From positions 1 to 35,038 of the forward strand of contig PJAB01000194.1 of assembly GCA_002887195.1 (NCBI GenBank): a stretch of DNA of 35,038 bases. Reading direction: 5' to 3'. The DNA comes from Chrysochromulina parva (lineage: Eukaryota; Haptophyta; Prymnesiales; Chrysochromulinaceae). The translations under genes were made by a program, and so were the position numbers. Positions within the stretch are counted from its first letter, which is position 1, and each line of letters begins with the position of its first letter. A model generated the notes under the pieces. That model saw only the letters and a list, made by a program, of their open reading frames with translations, made no database searches and was not told where the DNA came from. Of the stretch, positions 1 through 7,435 are shown one piece after another.

Positions 1-120
1 GCGCTGAGGAGCATGCCCACGACAGCGCTGAGGAGCATGCCCACGACAGCGCTGAGGAGCATGCCCACGACAGCGCTGAGGAGCATGCCCACGACAGCGC
101 TGAGGAGCATGCCCACGACA
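1..120 (+). repeat. 24-bp tandem repeat, five copies
   Basis: Five near-perfect copies of a 24-bp unit beginning GCGCTGAGGAGCATGCCC lie at the window's left edge and probably continue beyond it. In the coding frame each unit encodes AEEHAHDS. The unit length is a multiple of three, so copy-number change would not break the frame. Confidence 0.95.
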
Positions 121-2084
121 CGGAGCAGGGGCGCTATCAGCGCTGTCGTGGGCGCTATCAGCGCTTCCTCGCGCTCGCCAACGCCCGCAAGCTCGCCCTC
201 GCAGCGCATGGGTATGAGATCGAGCATGTCTTCATTGACGACCTGTTCGATGCCGCAGAGGGCGCCAAGGTCCCTCCCGATGGTTATGCGCACTTTTTAC
301 GCGCCGAGCTCCCCTTTGACGCCGCGGACGAGGCGCTCGCGTCGGCGCCCGAGACGGCGCCCGAGACGGCGCCCGCGAGGGTGGGCGAGGAACTGCTTGC
401 GTACCTCGCGACCATCCCAGACCCGACCAGCCCAGACCCGACCAACCCAGACCCGGATGCGGGGCCCTATCCCGCGGCATGCTCGCACGCCGCAGCCGCC
501 GCCGCCCACGCCGCCCCCGCCGCCACCGCCCCTGCCGCCCCCGCCCCCGCCGCCGCCCCTGCAGCTGCTGAGGCGGGGATGACGCCGGCGCCGCAGCTGA
601 CCCCACAACCCACGCCCCTGCAGCTGCTCAACCCGTCAATTTCGTCGATTTCGTCGATTTCGTCAGGCTCGTCGACCCCACCGCCCAAACCCCTGCACTT
701 TCTTGGCCCTGCGTCCGCTCCCGTAGGCGGCGGCGCTCATTGGGCGCGCGCCGACTCGGGCGCATGCTTCCACAGCGGGCCCTCCGCGGCGCTCCAAGTG
801 CCCACGCCGGCGCTCCTAGCTCTGGTGCAGCAACGGCGCAGGGAACGCGAGCTGCGTGGGGCGCCCACGCCGGCGCGTCGCAAGTTCACAATTGTGCCCG
901 AGTCGGCGCGCGAGTCCATCCCTGTCGATGGCACAGCGGCCGGCGGCGACGCCGTCGGCAGCGGTCTTGCAGAGAAAGGTGGCGGCGACGGCAGCGCGTG
1001 CGGCGACGACGGGCGCAGCTACAGTGGCAATGGCGACAGCGACGATGCCCGTGACGACGTTCAAGCCGAGGTCTGTGGCGAGGGTCGCGGCAGCGGCGCC
1101 GCAGCCGAGTGGGACGCCGAATGGCAACGCACAGTTGTGGAACTTCAATGCGCCTCAGCCCGCTCGGCAGCGCCAATGTCACGTCCCGGGGGGGCAGCGC
1201 CAATGTCACGTCCCGTGGGGGTGGCGAGCGTCCAGACTTGTTGGTGCCCATCGTACGAAACGTTGTGGAACCGCAACAATCGGCCGATGCCGAGCCCTAT
1301 TCCCTATGGCTCTGCCACGGCGATGCCGAGCCCCCTGGAGCTCGACATGGCGCCAGCCTCTCTGTTCGCTACCACCCGCCGCCATGCCAACAAAGAGACC
1401 ATCGCCCCTGTTTCGTCGATTTCGTCGGTTTCATCGCATGCCAGCAAGCAGACCATCGCCCCTGTTTCGTCGGATTCGTCGGATTCGTCGGATTCGTCGA
1501 TTTCGTCGGATTCGTCGCATGCCAACAAGGGGACCATCGCCCCTGGCGCCGACCATTCCGTCGCGACCGAAGCCCCGCCTTTGTGGCCATGGCAACCGTC
1601 GCGCTGGCGAACTCGGCTGTGGGCGTCCGACTCCCCACAGCCACACACTCCCCACAGACTCCCCTCAGCCTCACACTCCCCACAGCCACACACTCCCCAC
1701 AGACTCCCCTCAGCCACACACTCCCCGAGGCTGCCCGTTGCTGTGCTCGCGCTCTGTGCCTTGCTTGCGCTCTGTGCCTTGCTTGCGCTCCACCGCGTCG
1801 CTCGTCTCGGTATACCACCGCTCGGCGTCCCACCGCTCGGGACGGCGCTCTTGGCTGCGGCGACCGGCGCTGACTCGGTCTTGCCCATGCCTATGCCCAT
1901 GCCCGTCTGTCGATGGGTGGGGCTGCGCTGCACCGACACAAACGGCCGCAGCGGCCAGTGCGAGCTGCGCACGCACCTTCTGAGCACGAGTGCGGCCTCG
2001 TGGTTGGCGTGTGCCCCGCGCGAGGGGCATGGCCATAAGCAACGCGCGATGTGTGCACTGTGCCCAGCCTCATGCCTCTCCTAG
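3..2084 (+). CDS. Low-complexity protein with one membrane segment (5' end outside window)
   Basis: The frame beginning at base 3 is open to the TAG at 2082-2084, about 693 codons, and continues past the left edge, so no start can be chosen. The protein begins with an eight-residue repeat AEEHAHDS. Next comes a more ordinary stretch (RYQRFLALANARKLAL, then GYEIEHVFIDDLFDA), at about bases 135-330. After that it is very rich in Ala, Pro and Ser, with SSISS and SSDSS runs and two SHSPQPHTPHRLPSA copies. A hydrophobic segment (VAVLALCALLALCALLAL, bases about 1738-1791) could span a membrane. It is followed by a short Cys-containing tail. I recognise no family. The internal tandem repeats make other frames open as well, so the frame assignment rests on its full-length openness and the normal-looking N-terminal stretch. 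Convergent with the J-domain gene at 2238. Confidence 0.55.
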   Translation, partial: AEEHAHDSAEEHAHDSAEEHAHDSAEEHAHDSAEEHAHDTEQGRYQRCRGRYQRFLALANARKLALAAHGYEIEHVFIDDLFDAAEGAKVPPDGYAHFLRAELPFDAADEALASAPETAPETAPARVGEELLAYLATIPDPTSPDPTNPDPDAGPYPAACSHAAAAAAHAAPAATAPAAPAPAAAPAAAEAGMTPAPQLTPQPTPLQLLNPSISSISSISSGSSTPPPKPLHFLGPASAPVGGGAHWARADSGACFHSGPSAALQVPTPALLALVQQRRRERELRGAPTPARRKFTIVPESARESIPVDGTAAGGDAVGSGLAEKGGGDGSACGDDGRSYSGNGDSDDARDDVQAEVCGEGRGSGAAAEWDAEWQRTVVELQCASARSAAPMSRPGGAAPMSRPVGVASVQTCWCPSYETLWNRNNRPMPSPIPYGSATAMPSPLELDMAPASLFATTRRHANKETIAPVSSISSVSSHASKQTIAPVSSDSSDSSDSSISSDSSHANKGTIAPGADHSVATEAPPLWPWQPSRWRTRLWASDSPQPHTPHRLPSASHSPQPHTPHRLPSATHSPRLPVAVLALCALLALCALLALHRVARLGIPPLGVPPLGTALLAAATGADSVLPMPMPMPVCRWVGLRCTDTNGRSGQCELRTHLLSTSAASWLACAPREGHGHKQRAMCALCPASCLS
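1625..1722 (+). repeat. Direct repeat of about 47 bp inside the first gene
   Basis: Two copies of a segment made of CCACAGCCACACACTCCC and CCACAGACTCCCCTCAGCC-type words lie head to tail. They encode repeated Ser/His/Pro-rich peptide in the long open frame. A separate 18-bp duplication follows at about 1738-1790 and encodes the repeated LALCAL of the membrane segment. Confidence 0.8.
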
Positions 2085-2237
2085 ACTCTCCTGACTCTAG
2101 CATCTAGCGATCGGATCTTGTACTTCGTAGTACTTTGTTCCAGGTGATCATAGTGACTCTAAGGCTAAACTACGTGCACTACGTCTCTCCGGGTCAATAA
2201 ATCTGAGCGGATACACCTTTCGCAGGTCATACAGCGA

Positions 2238-2900
2238 TCACGATTTAGCAGGCTGTCCATCTAATATCCGCTTCTCAACCTTGGGATCGTCGACATTCTC
2301 GCCACGGTCGTAGGCGTAGCGCAGCCCGGGATGCGTGAGGATCTCATGCGCCCGAGCGACGCGTAGGAATTGGGCAGTATCGGCTTCAGACCGCTTGTCG
2401 GGATGTAACTGTTTTGAGCGCTCTCGGTAGGCACGCTTGATGCCCGCCATGGCCGTGCCCGGAGCCACTTGAAGCACAGCGTAATAGTCGACTGCTTCGG
2501 GATGCACATATACTGTCGGAGACGGCGAATGGACGTGCTTCGGGTCCTTGGCCATCATGCGGGCGCTCGCACGCAGCATGTCCGCTTCAATCTGTCTCCA
2601 GCGCTTCTCAAGGTGGACGCGTCGTTTCTCCACCTCCCTCCACAACGCACGGGCTGCTTCCGCTTCCTTGGTCGCCGCGCGTGCCCGCTCCTCTGCATCT
2701 TTGAACGTGTGCAAATGGTGAGAGCATAGCGCGTGCACATCATCAAGCTCCTTCCGAGCGGCGGCCACACGTTTCCGTGCGCCTGCGAGCGCCGGCAGCT
2801 GAGGGCCGCAGGATTGATCCGGATCCGAAACGCACTGCTCAGACGTTGAGGTAGTCTCGAAGGCTGCGGACACGGCGATGATCAAGATACCGAACTTCAT
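2238..2900 (-). CDS. Secretory-pathway J-domain (DnaJ-like) protein
   Basis: 220 residues from the ATG at 2898-2900. The frame is open further upstream, but that part is Cys/Arg-rich and lacks sense, while this Met starts a signal peptide (MKFGILIIAVSAAF). Residues about 40-118 are a charged helical, probably coiled-coil, region. Residues 138-203 form a J domain with HPD at 166-168 inside KQLHPDKRSE and the usual YAVLQVAPGT opening. J domains stimulate Hsp70 ATPase; the signal peptide suggests the ER lumen or a secreted location, with an ER Hsp70 (BiP type) as likely partner by inference. There is no KDEL-like tail (it ends PAKS) and no Gly/Phe or zinc domain, so this is a type III J protein. 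A 26-bp element shared with the 7.26-kb promoter lies about 86 bp upstream. Confidence 0.85.
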   Translation of the reverse strand: MKFGILIIAVSAAFETTSTSEQCVSDPDQSCGPQLPALAGARKRVAAARKELDDVHALCSHHLHTFKDAEERARAATKEAEAARALWREVEKRRVHLEKRWRQIEADMLRASARMMAKDPKHVHSPSPTVYVHPEAVDYYAVLQVAPGTAMAGIKRAYRERSKQLHPDKRSEADTAQFLRVARAHEILTHPGLRYAYDRGENVDDPKVEKRILDGQPAKS

Positions 2901-2985
2901 TGTGCTTCGAAGCAAGCGCCGACGGCCGCGTGCAAGGTCTTTGGTCGATCGGCACAAGGGGGTCGGCCGCAAGTTTCTGCCATAC

Positions 2986-3011
2986 CGGTAAAAAGACACG
3001 GGGGGGAGCCG
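2986..3011 (-). promoter_or_regulatory. 26-bp element upstream of the J-domain gene, also found at 7258-7283
   Basis: Read on the minus strand (the gene's strand), this 26-mer starts CGGCTCCCCCC and ends GTGTCTTTTTACCG. It matches the plus-strand element at 7258-7283 at 25 of 26 positions. Both lie upstream of a gene in coding orientation (86 bp here, about 150 bp there). Its function is unknown: a shared promoter element or a mobile-element remnant would both fit. Confidence 0.55.
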
Positions 3012-3273
3012 GGACGCACACGGGATACACGGGCACACCGGGCACACGCGACGGATCACACAGACGAACCTCACAACCATCCCAACCCTCCAACGCTCCC
3101 GCACAACAGGCGACGACCGAGTCCGCGGCAATTGATCCGCGGCCGACTCAGAACGTTATAAAAACTTCGCGACCGCGTACATGTAGCACACATGCAAGGT
3201 GCCAGATTCCAGTTACAAATGACAAACGGCTACGCAACGCACGGCGTTGTCTTCAAGGCTGTCTTTAGGCGCC

Positions 3274-4110
3274 TTAAGAGAGTCCCGATGGCGGCGAGGC
3301 GAGCGCACTCGGCATCTCGAGGTCAATGTTCTTGTGCTGCGCGCGGCGCACCGAGTAGCGCAGCTCATACGCGAGCGGGTCCTCCGCTGGCGCCGGCGCG
3401 CTCAGGTCGGGCGAGTCGACGATGAGCACATTCGGAGCCGCCTTCTGGTGAGGCGCGCCGCCGGGCAGCGGCATGCCAACGAAGCCGAGCGTGAGGGCAT
3501 GCAACGCGACGGCGCCACCCGCGCCCTGGCGTGCTTGCACGATGAAGCGGTGCTGCAGGACTGATGGCATCTCGCCCAGGGCCGCGAGAGCCTCGAGAGC
3601 GGGGTTGACGGTGAGCATCGGCCACAGCCGTTGCAACGCAGTGGGAGGTAGCTCGACGCCAAGCTGCGCGCTGAGGGCCTCAGTCAGCGCTTTGAATTGC
3701 ACGGCCAATGCCTCTGCGTCGACGCCGGGCGGCACGCCCGATGGCGGGAGCAGTGGAGCGGCTGTTGGCGCGCCGGCAGCCTGGCAGTAGATGGCTTTCG
3801 CGCAGAAGGCACGGCCCACGTCACGTCGCGTCTCGCTCGGGTCGCCAAAGTGCTTCGTCTTGAGCGCGACGCGGCCTCCACTCAGCTGCGCCACTGGAGG
3901 TGCAGCGCTGGCGAGCGCAGCGCTGCCAGCTGCAGCAGCGGCGAGCACAGCGCTCGTTGGATCCAACGAGGCTTTTGGAGCGTTTGTGAATAGCACGACG
4001 ATCCGCACGACGATCGCAGTCACCACGACGACTGCTAGCGTGTTAATGATCACGGCATTCTTGGGAGCGAACTCGACGCCGAGGAGCGAGGCGGCCAGGC
4101 TTGCGACCAT
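3274..4110 (-). CDS. Hypothetical membrane protein
   Basis: 278 residues from the ATG at 4108-4110 to the stop at 3274. Residues about 18-42 are a strong transmembrane helix (AVIINTLAVVVVTAIVVRIV), followed by an Ala-rich linker. A soluble part of about 190 residues follows, with QFKALTEALSAQLGVELPPTALQRLWPML and a later LTLGFVGMPLPGG stretch. I do not recognise a family. The length, consistent composition and normal hydrophobic segment argue for a real gene. It lies between the J-domain gene and the CS-TPR gene on the same strand, with 164-nt (2901-3273 is 373 nt) spacers that allow separate promoters. A single N-terminal anchor with the bulk on one side is the simplest topology. Confidence 0.7.
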   Translation of the reverse strand: MVASLAASLLGVEFAPKNAVIINTLAVVVVTAIVVRIVVLFTNAPKASLDPTSAVLAAAAAGSAALASAAPPVAQLSGGRVALKTKHFGDPSETRRDVGRAFCAKAIYCQAAGAPTAAPLLPPSGVPPGVDAEALAVQFKALTEALSAQLGVELPPTALQRLWPMLTVNPALEALAALGEMPSVLQHRFIVQARQGAGGAVALHALTLGFVGMPLPGGAPHQKAAPNVLIVDSPDLSAPAPAEDPLAYELRYSVRRAQHKNIDLEMPSALASPPSGLS

Positions 4111-4309
4111 AGATCGCGTTCACAGCCCAGAACTGTTCACACTAAAATTGATCGCGTTGGTTGATTGGCGGTTCATCAAACTACACAAACGGCAGCCTGG
4201 TGAGCGAAGTTCCATTCGTTCTCTACACACCTCTGAGCTCAGCAGCCGCACGAAGGTTTCTCGTTCTAGAGCCCAACTGGCCTGTCTAGGTCTACAATGA
4301 CTGAGAGTG

Positions 4310-5604
4310 TCAGACCACGTGACCCAGGCCATCGAGCAGCTTCTGAGCTGCTGAGTTGTGCCGCTGCACGCGCAGCAGCGCACGCAGGTCGGCACGCGCA
4401 AGCTCGGCGTCGCCGGGCGCGGCGCGGCCCACACGCGCGGCCGCGCGCCGGTACAGCGCCTTCGGCTGCGCCGTCTCGAGCGCGAGCACCTCCGAGCTAA
4501 GGCGGATCGCCTCGTCCCACTCGCGTAGAGTGAGGGCGGCCTGCGCGCCGTTGTTCTGCAAGTCGCGGCGCAGCGTACCTGTGAGCTCACGCAGCTGTGC
4601 GGAGAGAAGGGTGGCGGCATGCCCTGTGATGAGCTCGAGCGACTGCTCGCCTTCGAGATACGCCTCGAGAGCCTCGGCCGTCCTCTGCTGCCCGAGGAGC
4701 TTGTTGCCATGCTCCTTGAGCTCCATCGCGCGTCGGGCGGTCTGGTTGAAGCTCCTCTGAAGGTCGGTGCGCTTCTGGCCGAGCTCCTCATCGAGGGCGA
4801 TCTCCTCCTTATCTTTGACGTACCTGACGAGGAGGGCAATGCGACCCACTCAGACCCAATCAGACGCATCTCCGCCGCATCTCGGACGTGATCTCGGACG
4901 TGATCTCGGACGTACTCGGTGCACTGCAGCCCCGCCACGCTCGGTGAGCCATTCTGCCCTGGAGTGCTCCGGAGCGTCATCGTGGGCGCATCGGGGTCCA
5001 GCCCCGCATTCTCCACCTGTGCGAGCGCGCTCATGTCGTCGAAGCGGTCCCACTCGTGGTACTTGTCAGCGAGTGCGCCCTTGCGCTCCGCCGCAGCTGC
5101 GTCTGCCTTGCCCGGCACCAGCCGCTGCGGCATCGGCGCGGGCGCTGCGGCGGGCGCACGTTTGGTCGGTGCCGCGGGAGGCGGCATGTTCGCGGCGGTG
5201 GGCGCGGCGGTGGGCGCGACCACGCCGCCCGTTGGCCCTGGCAGGGCCTCGTCGAGCAGCAGCGAGTGGAGCCACTCTCGCTGCGCGCTCTTTCGCAGCG
5301 AGATGACGAGCTCGCTGCCCAGCACCTGCCACTCGCACTCTGACGGATCGCAACGCCCTCCGAGGGTCCCTGCGACTAGCAGCTGGCCACCCGTGCCGCG
5401 TCTTGATATCTCCAGCCTCTCGGCGCGGAAGTTCAAATTCAGGTCACGCGCACTCAGCCCATGGAGCGCACCGACGAGGGGCAGGAAAAACTTGACTACG
5501 TCCGTCTCCTGCGCCCAGTCGAGCGGGATACTCACGTCCGGCGCGGGCCGGCGTGGCTGATGAACGGTCACGGCGTCCAGATCAAGCGACGAGAGGTCAT
5601 GCAT
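4310..5604 (-). CDS. CS (p23/NudC-like) plus TPR co-chaperone, two exons
   Basis: Exons are 5604-4916 and 4823-4310 on the minus strand, joined at a phase-2 junction to give 400 residues (TEYVKDKEE across the splice). Residues about 22-118 are a CS domain: a DWAQETDVVKFFLPL opening, a GGQLLVAGTLGG strand, CEWQVLGSELVISLRK, and REWLHSLLLDE at the end. An Ala/Pro linker and the segment KYHEWDRFDDM follow. Residues about 263-395 are TPR-like (MELKEHGNKLLGQ, then QPKALYRRAAARVG). A CS domain before C-terminal TPRs is the layout of DNAAF4/DYX1C1-type Hsp90 co-chaperones for dynein-arm assembly, but the TPRs also resemble FKBP-type ones, so I do not assign a name. Frame continuity of the TPR part in exon 2 supports the intron. 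Confidence 0.8.
4824..4915 (-). other. Intron of the CS-TPR gene (92 nt)
   Basis: On the minus strand it starts GTACGTCCGAG and ends CCTCCTCGTCAG. The first seven bases (GTACGTC) are repeated as the first seven bases of exon 2, so the intron is flanked by a direct repeat. Inside are three tandem copies of a GAGATCACGTCC-type word and then CTGATTGGGTCTGAG, resembling the introns of the SNF2 and exostosin genes. Confidence 0.8.
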
Positions 5605-5850
5605 CGCCTCTTGGTGCGCACCAGCACCTCTCCACTCGAGAGCGCTTTCCGAGCACCAAGTCTCAGCTTCACAGAAAGGTCACCTTCACAGTTAAGGTTG
5701 GCCTCGTTGGGTTATCGAACTGAGATCACCTGATATGAGCCACTCTGAGCAGTCCTGAGTCGCTGAGTGCACTGAGAGTTTCATCTCTGTCAGACTGGTT
5801 ACTGTTAATACTAGAAGGCGCACACGTGAGCCCCCGACGCCCCGCCGTCG

Positions 5851-6248
5851 CTATTGCCTAGCCGCGCGGCGCGATATCCAGTTCAACGAAGCGACGAGCA
5901 CGCTCACCACACGGAAGGTGCCGGCGGCCAGGGCGGCTCGCCCGCACAGCGGTTTCGGTCGCTCGAGCCCGCGCACGTACCTGGTCGCTCGCAGCCACCT
6001 GTCACTCGTACCTCGCTCGCAGCCACCTGTCACTCGTTGTAAATCACGAGCTCCGCACTCCGCTTGCAGTCAGGTTGGTCCAGATCGAGACGTCGCGTGT
6101 TGGCTAGATCGAAGAGCAGGATGGGCCGGCAGCTGTTGCGCGCATCGCACCCTTCCAGTCGAGCACCTGTGAGCATTCCAGATGTGATCAGAGGTCCCGG
6201 GCGCGTTCGGCCGCCCGTTGTTAAAGATCTGCGCCCCGGAAGGGGGGC
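5851..6248 (-). CDS. Unrecognised spliced exon pair (3' end of a gene)
   Basis: On the minus strand, an open frame from at most 6248 to 6034 reads RPGPLITSG, then CRPILLFDLANTRRLDLDQ and SAELVIYNE. A 53-nt GT-AG intron (6033-5981) then joins it in frame to YVRGLERPKPLCGRA, then VVSVLVASLNWISRR and a stop at 5851. Both halves have protein-like composition, and the junction is cleanly phase 2. The upstream limit is uncertain: a 3' splice site may lie near 6172 (CTCACAG) or elsewhere before 6248. These exons could be the 3' end of the thioredoxin-like gene at 6470-7129 or of an independent gene. I recognise no family. The last part contains a possible membrane helix. Confidence 0.4.
5981..6033 (-). 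other. Short intron (53 nt) made of a tandem repeat
   Basis: On the minus strand the intron is essentially two copies of a 28-nt unit containing GAGTGACAGGTGGCTGCGAG, ending CCAG. The exon after it starts GTACGTG, and a GTAC also sits between the two intron copies. It may therefore have arisen by tandem duplication across the junction. Confidence 0.5.
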
Positions 6249-6384
6249 TCAAGCTGCTGATACGCCCGTCACTGCACCTCAAATCCACGGCGTCCTTGCT
6301 GCTGGAGCGCCGCAGACCGCTCACGCAGTCTGGCGCACTTCTGGCTCGACCGCCGTGGCTCGCTCGGTCGGCGCCCAGTGCGGC

Positions 6385-6465
6385 GCGTGGACGGCCTTCG
6401 CAGCCCCTCCTTCGCGTGGACGGCATTCGCAGCCCCTCCTTGGCGTGGACGGCCTTCGCAGCCCC
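6385..6465 (+). repeat. 29-bp tandem repeat, about 2.8 copies
   Basis: Units start at 6385, 6414 and 6443, each beginning GCGTGGACGG and containing TTCGCAGCCCC. The array ends five bases before the stop codon of the minus-strand thioredoxin-like gene. Confidence 0.9.
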
Positions 6466-6469
6466 GTTT

Positions 6470-7129
6470 TCAAAGCTCGGCCTTGGCACGCCCAACGTAG
6501 AAGCCGGCATCGTCCTGCACAGCGTTCGCGCTCGCCAGCTTCTCTCGCAGCGCGCTGGCGACCGCCGCGGCCTTGACGACGTCCGCCGTCACGACCGGGA
6601 GGGGCACGTCCGCCGCGTTGATCAGCTTCACGTTTGGAATCCCCTCGTCCAGAACGCCATATCTTTGGGCGAGCTCGACGTTCGCCTTCTTGTCGATGTC
6701 GACGGCCGCCCAGTGCAAGCCCTGCACCAGCTCATGCGCCGCGTCCCACTCGGGCTTGAAGGCGCGGCACGCGCTGCACATGCCCGAATAGAATTTGATG
6801 GCCCACACGTGCTTGTCCGCCAGGACTGTCTTATCCCAGTCCGCAGCGTCGACGTTGATTGTGTCGTGGTGGTCGTGCAGCCCGTCGTGGTCGTGGGCGT
6901 GGTCGTGGCCTTCGTGCCCGCGCTCGTGGTGGTCGTGTGTATGGTCATGATCACTGTGGTCGTGGTCATTGTCGTGGGTATGGTCGTGGTCGTGGTGATC
7001 TGCATGTTTATGCTCGTCATTCTCGTGATGGTCTGCGTGTTCGTGGCGGTCGTGGTACTCGCCATGCTCACCATGGGCGGTCACCTGCACGGCCAGCGCC
7101 ACCATTGCCAGAAGTCTCAAACGGCGCAT
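6470..7129 (-). CDS. Secreted His-rich thioredoxin-like (PDI-type) protein
   Basis: 219 residues. I chose the Met at 7129 because it opens a signal peptide (MRRLRLLAMVALAVQVTA); the frame extends 23 codons upstream without sense. Residues 19-89 are extremely His/Asp-rich, about 29 His in 71 residues with HDHDHTHD-type repeats, and probably bind Zn, Cu or Ni. Residues about 93-200 are a thioredoxin fold: WAIKFYSGMCSACRAFKPEW holds the redox motif CSAC at 118-121, and the cis-proline motif is seen as GIPNVKLI. Canonical PDIs have WCGHC, so this site is altered but keeps both cysteines. There is no ER-retention tail (ends AKAEL). By inference it acts in the secretory pathway or outside the cell, and redox and metal binding may be coupled. 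The gene is divergent from the hydrolase at 7436. Confidence 0.85.
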   Translation of the reverse strand: MRRLRLLAMVALAVQVTAHGEHGEYHDRHEHADHHENDEHKHADHHDHDHTHDNDHDHSDHDHTHDHHERGHEGHDHAHDHDGLHDHHDTINVDAADWDKTVLADKHVWAIKFYSGMCSACRAFKPEWDAAHELVQGLHWAAVDIDKKANVELAQRYGVLDEGIPNVKLINAADVPLPVVTADVVKAAAVASALREKLASANAVQDDAGFYVGRAKAEL

Positions 7130-7224
7130 TTCGTCGCGTGTGTTGCGCGGGGTGCCGCCGGGAGAGAGAGCTCCAAATGAGGGCCTTTGATGAGGCAAAT
7201 GCGAGAGAAATGAGTACAGTACTT

Positions 7225-7273
7225 ACACCGGGGGAGCGGAACCACGCTACCGACTCACGGCTCCCCCCGGTGT
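7225..7273 (+). promoter_or_regulatory. Inverted repeat in a divergent promoter
   Basis: Arms at 7225-7237 (ACACCGGGGGAGC) and 7260-7273 (GCTCCCCCCGGTGT) are complementary with one extra C. They could form a hairpin with a 22-nt loop. The right arm is part of the 26-bp element shared with the J-domain gene. The element lies between the divergent thioredoxin-like and hydrolase genes. Confidence 0.6.
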
Positions 7274-7283
7274 CTTTTTACCG
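7258..7283 (+). promoter_or_regulatory. 26-bp element shared with 2986-3011
   Basis: Matches the reverse complement of 2986-3011 at 25 of 26 positions. On this strand it precedes the hydrolase start by about 150 bp. Direct copies of CCGACTCACG lie on both sides (about 7250-7259 and 7281-7290). Confidence 0.55.
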
Positions 7284-7339
7284 ACTCACGAGTTCGCTTC
7301 CTTCCTAGCAACCGTTGACATAATCGCCCCACAAATCAC

Positions 7340-7396
7340 ATGGCGAGTCTGAACCCCGCGTACTTCAAAGGCCTCCTCGACGGCACCGCGCCGTAG
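7340..7396 (+). CDS. Possible upstream ORF of the hydrolase, 18 codons
   Basis: ATG at 7340 is followed by 17 codons (MASLNPAYFKGLLDGTAP) and TAG. It ends 39 nt before the hydrolase ATG. If transcribed on the same mRNA it would act as a uORF. It may also be chance; nothing beyond its position supports it. Confidence 0.25.
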   Translation: MASLNPAYFKGLLDGTAP

Positions 7397-7435
7397 GGGC
7401 CTGAGCTCTCGCAGATCTTCTTGTTTTGTGTTTCA

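Noticed and set aside
381..381. GTG at 381 as the start of the first gene
   Set aside because: The frame is open upstream to the window edge with protein-like sequence, so this is internal.
3157..3164. TATAAAAA as a TATA box
   Set aside because: It lies on the plus strand with no plus-strand gene downstream; the nearest genes are on the minus strand.
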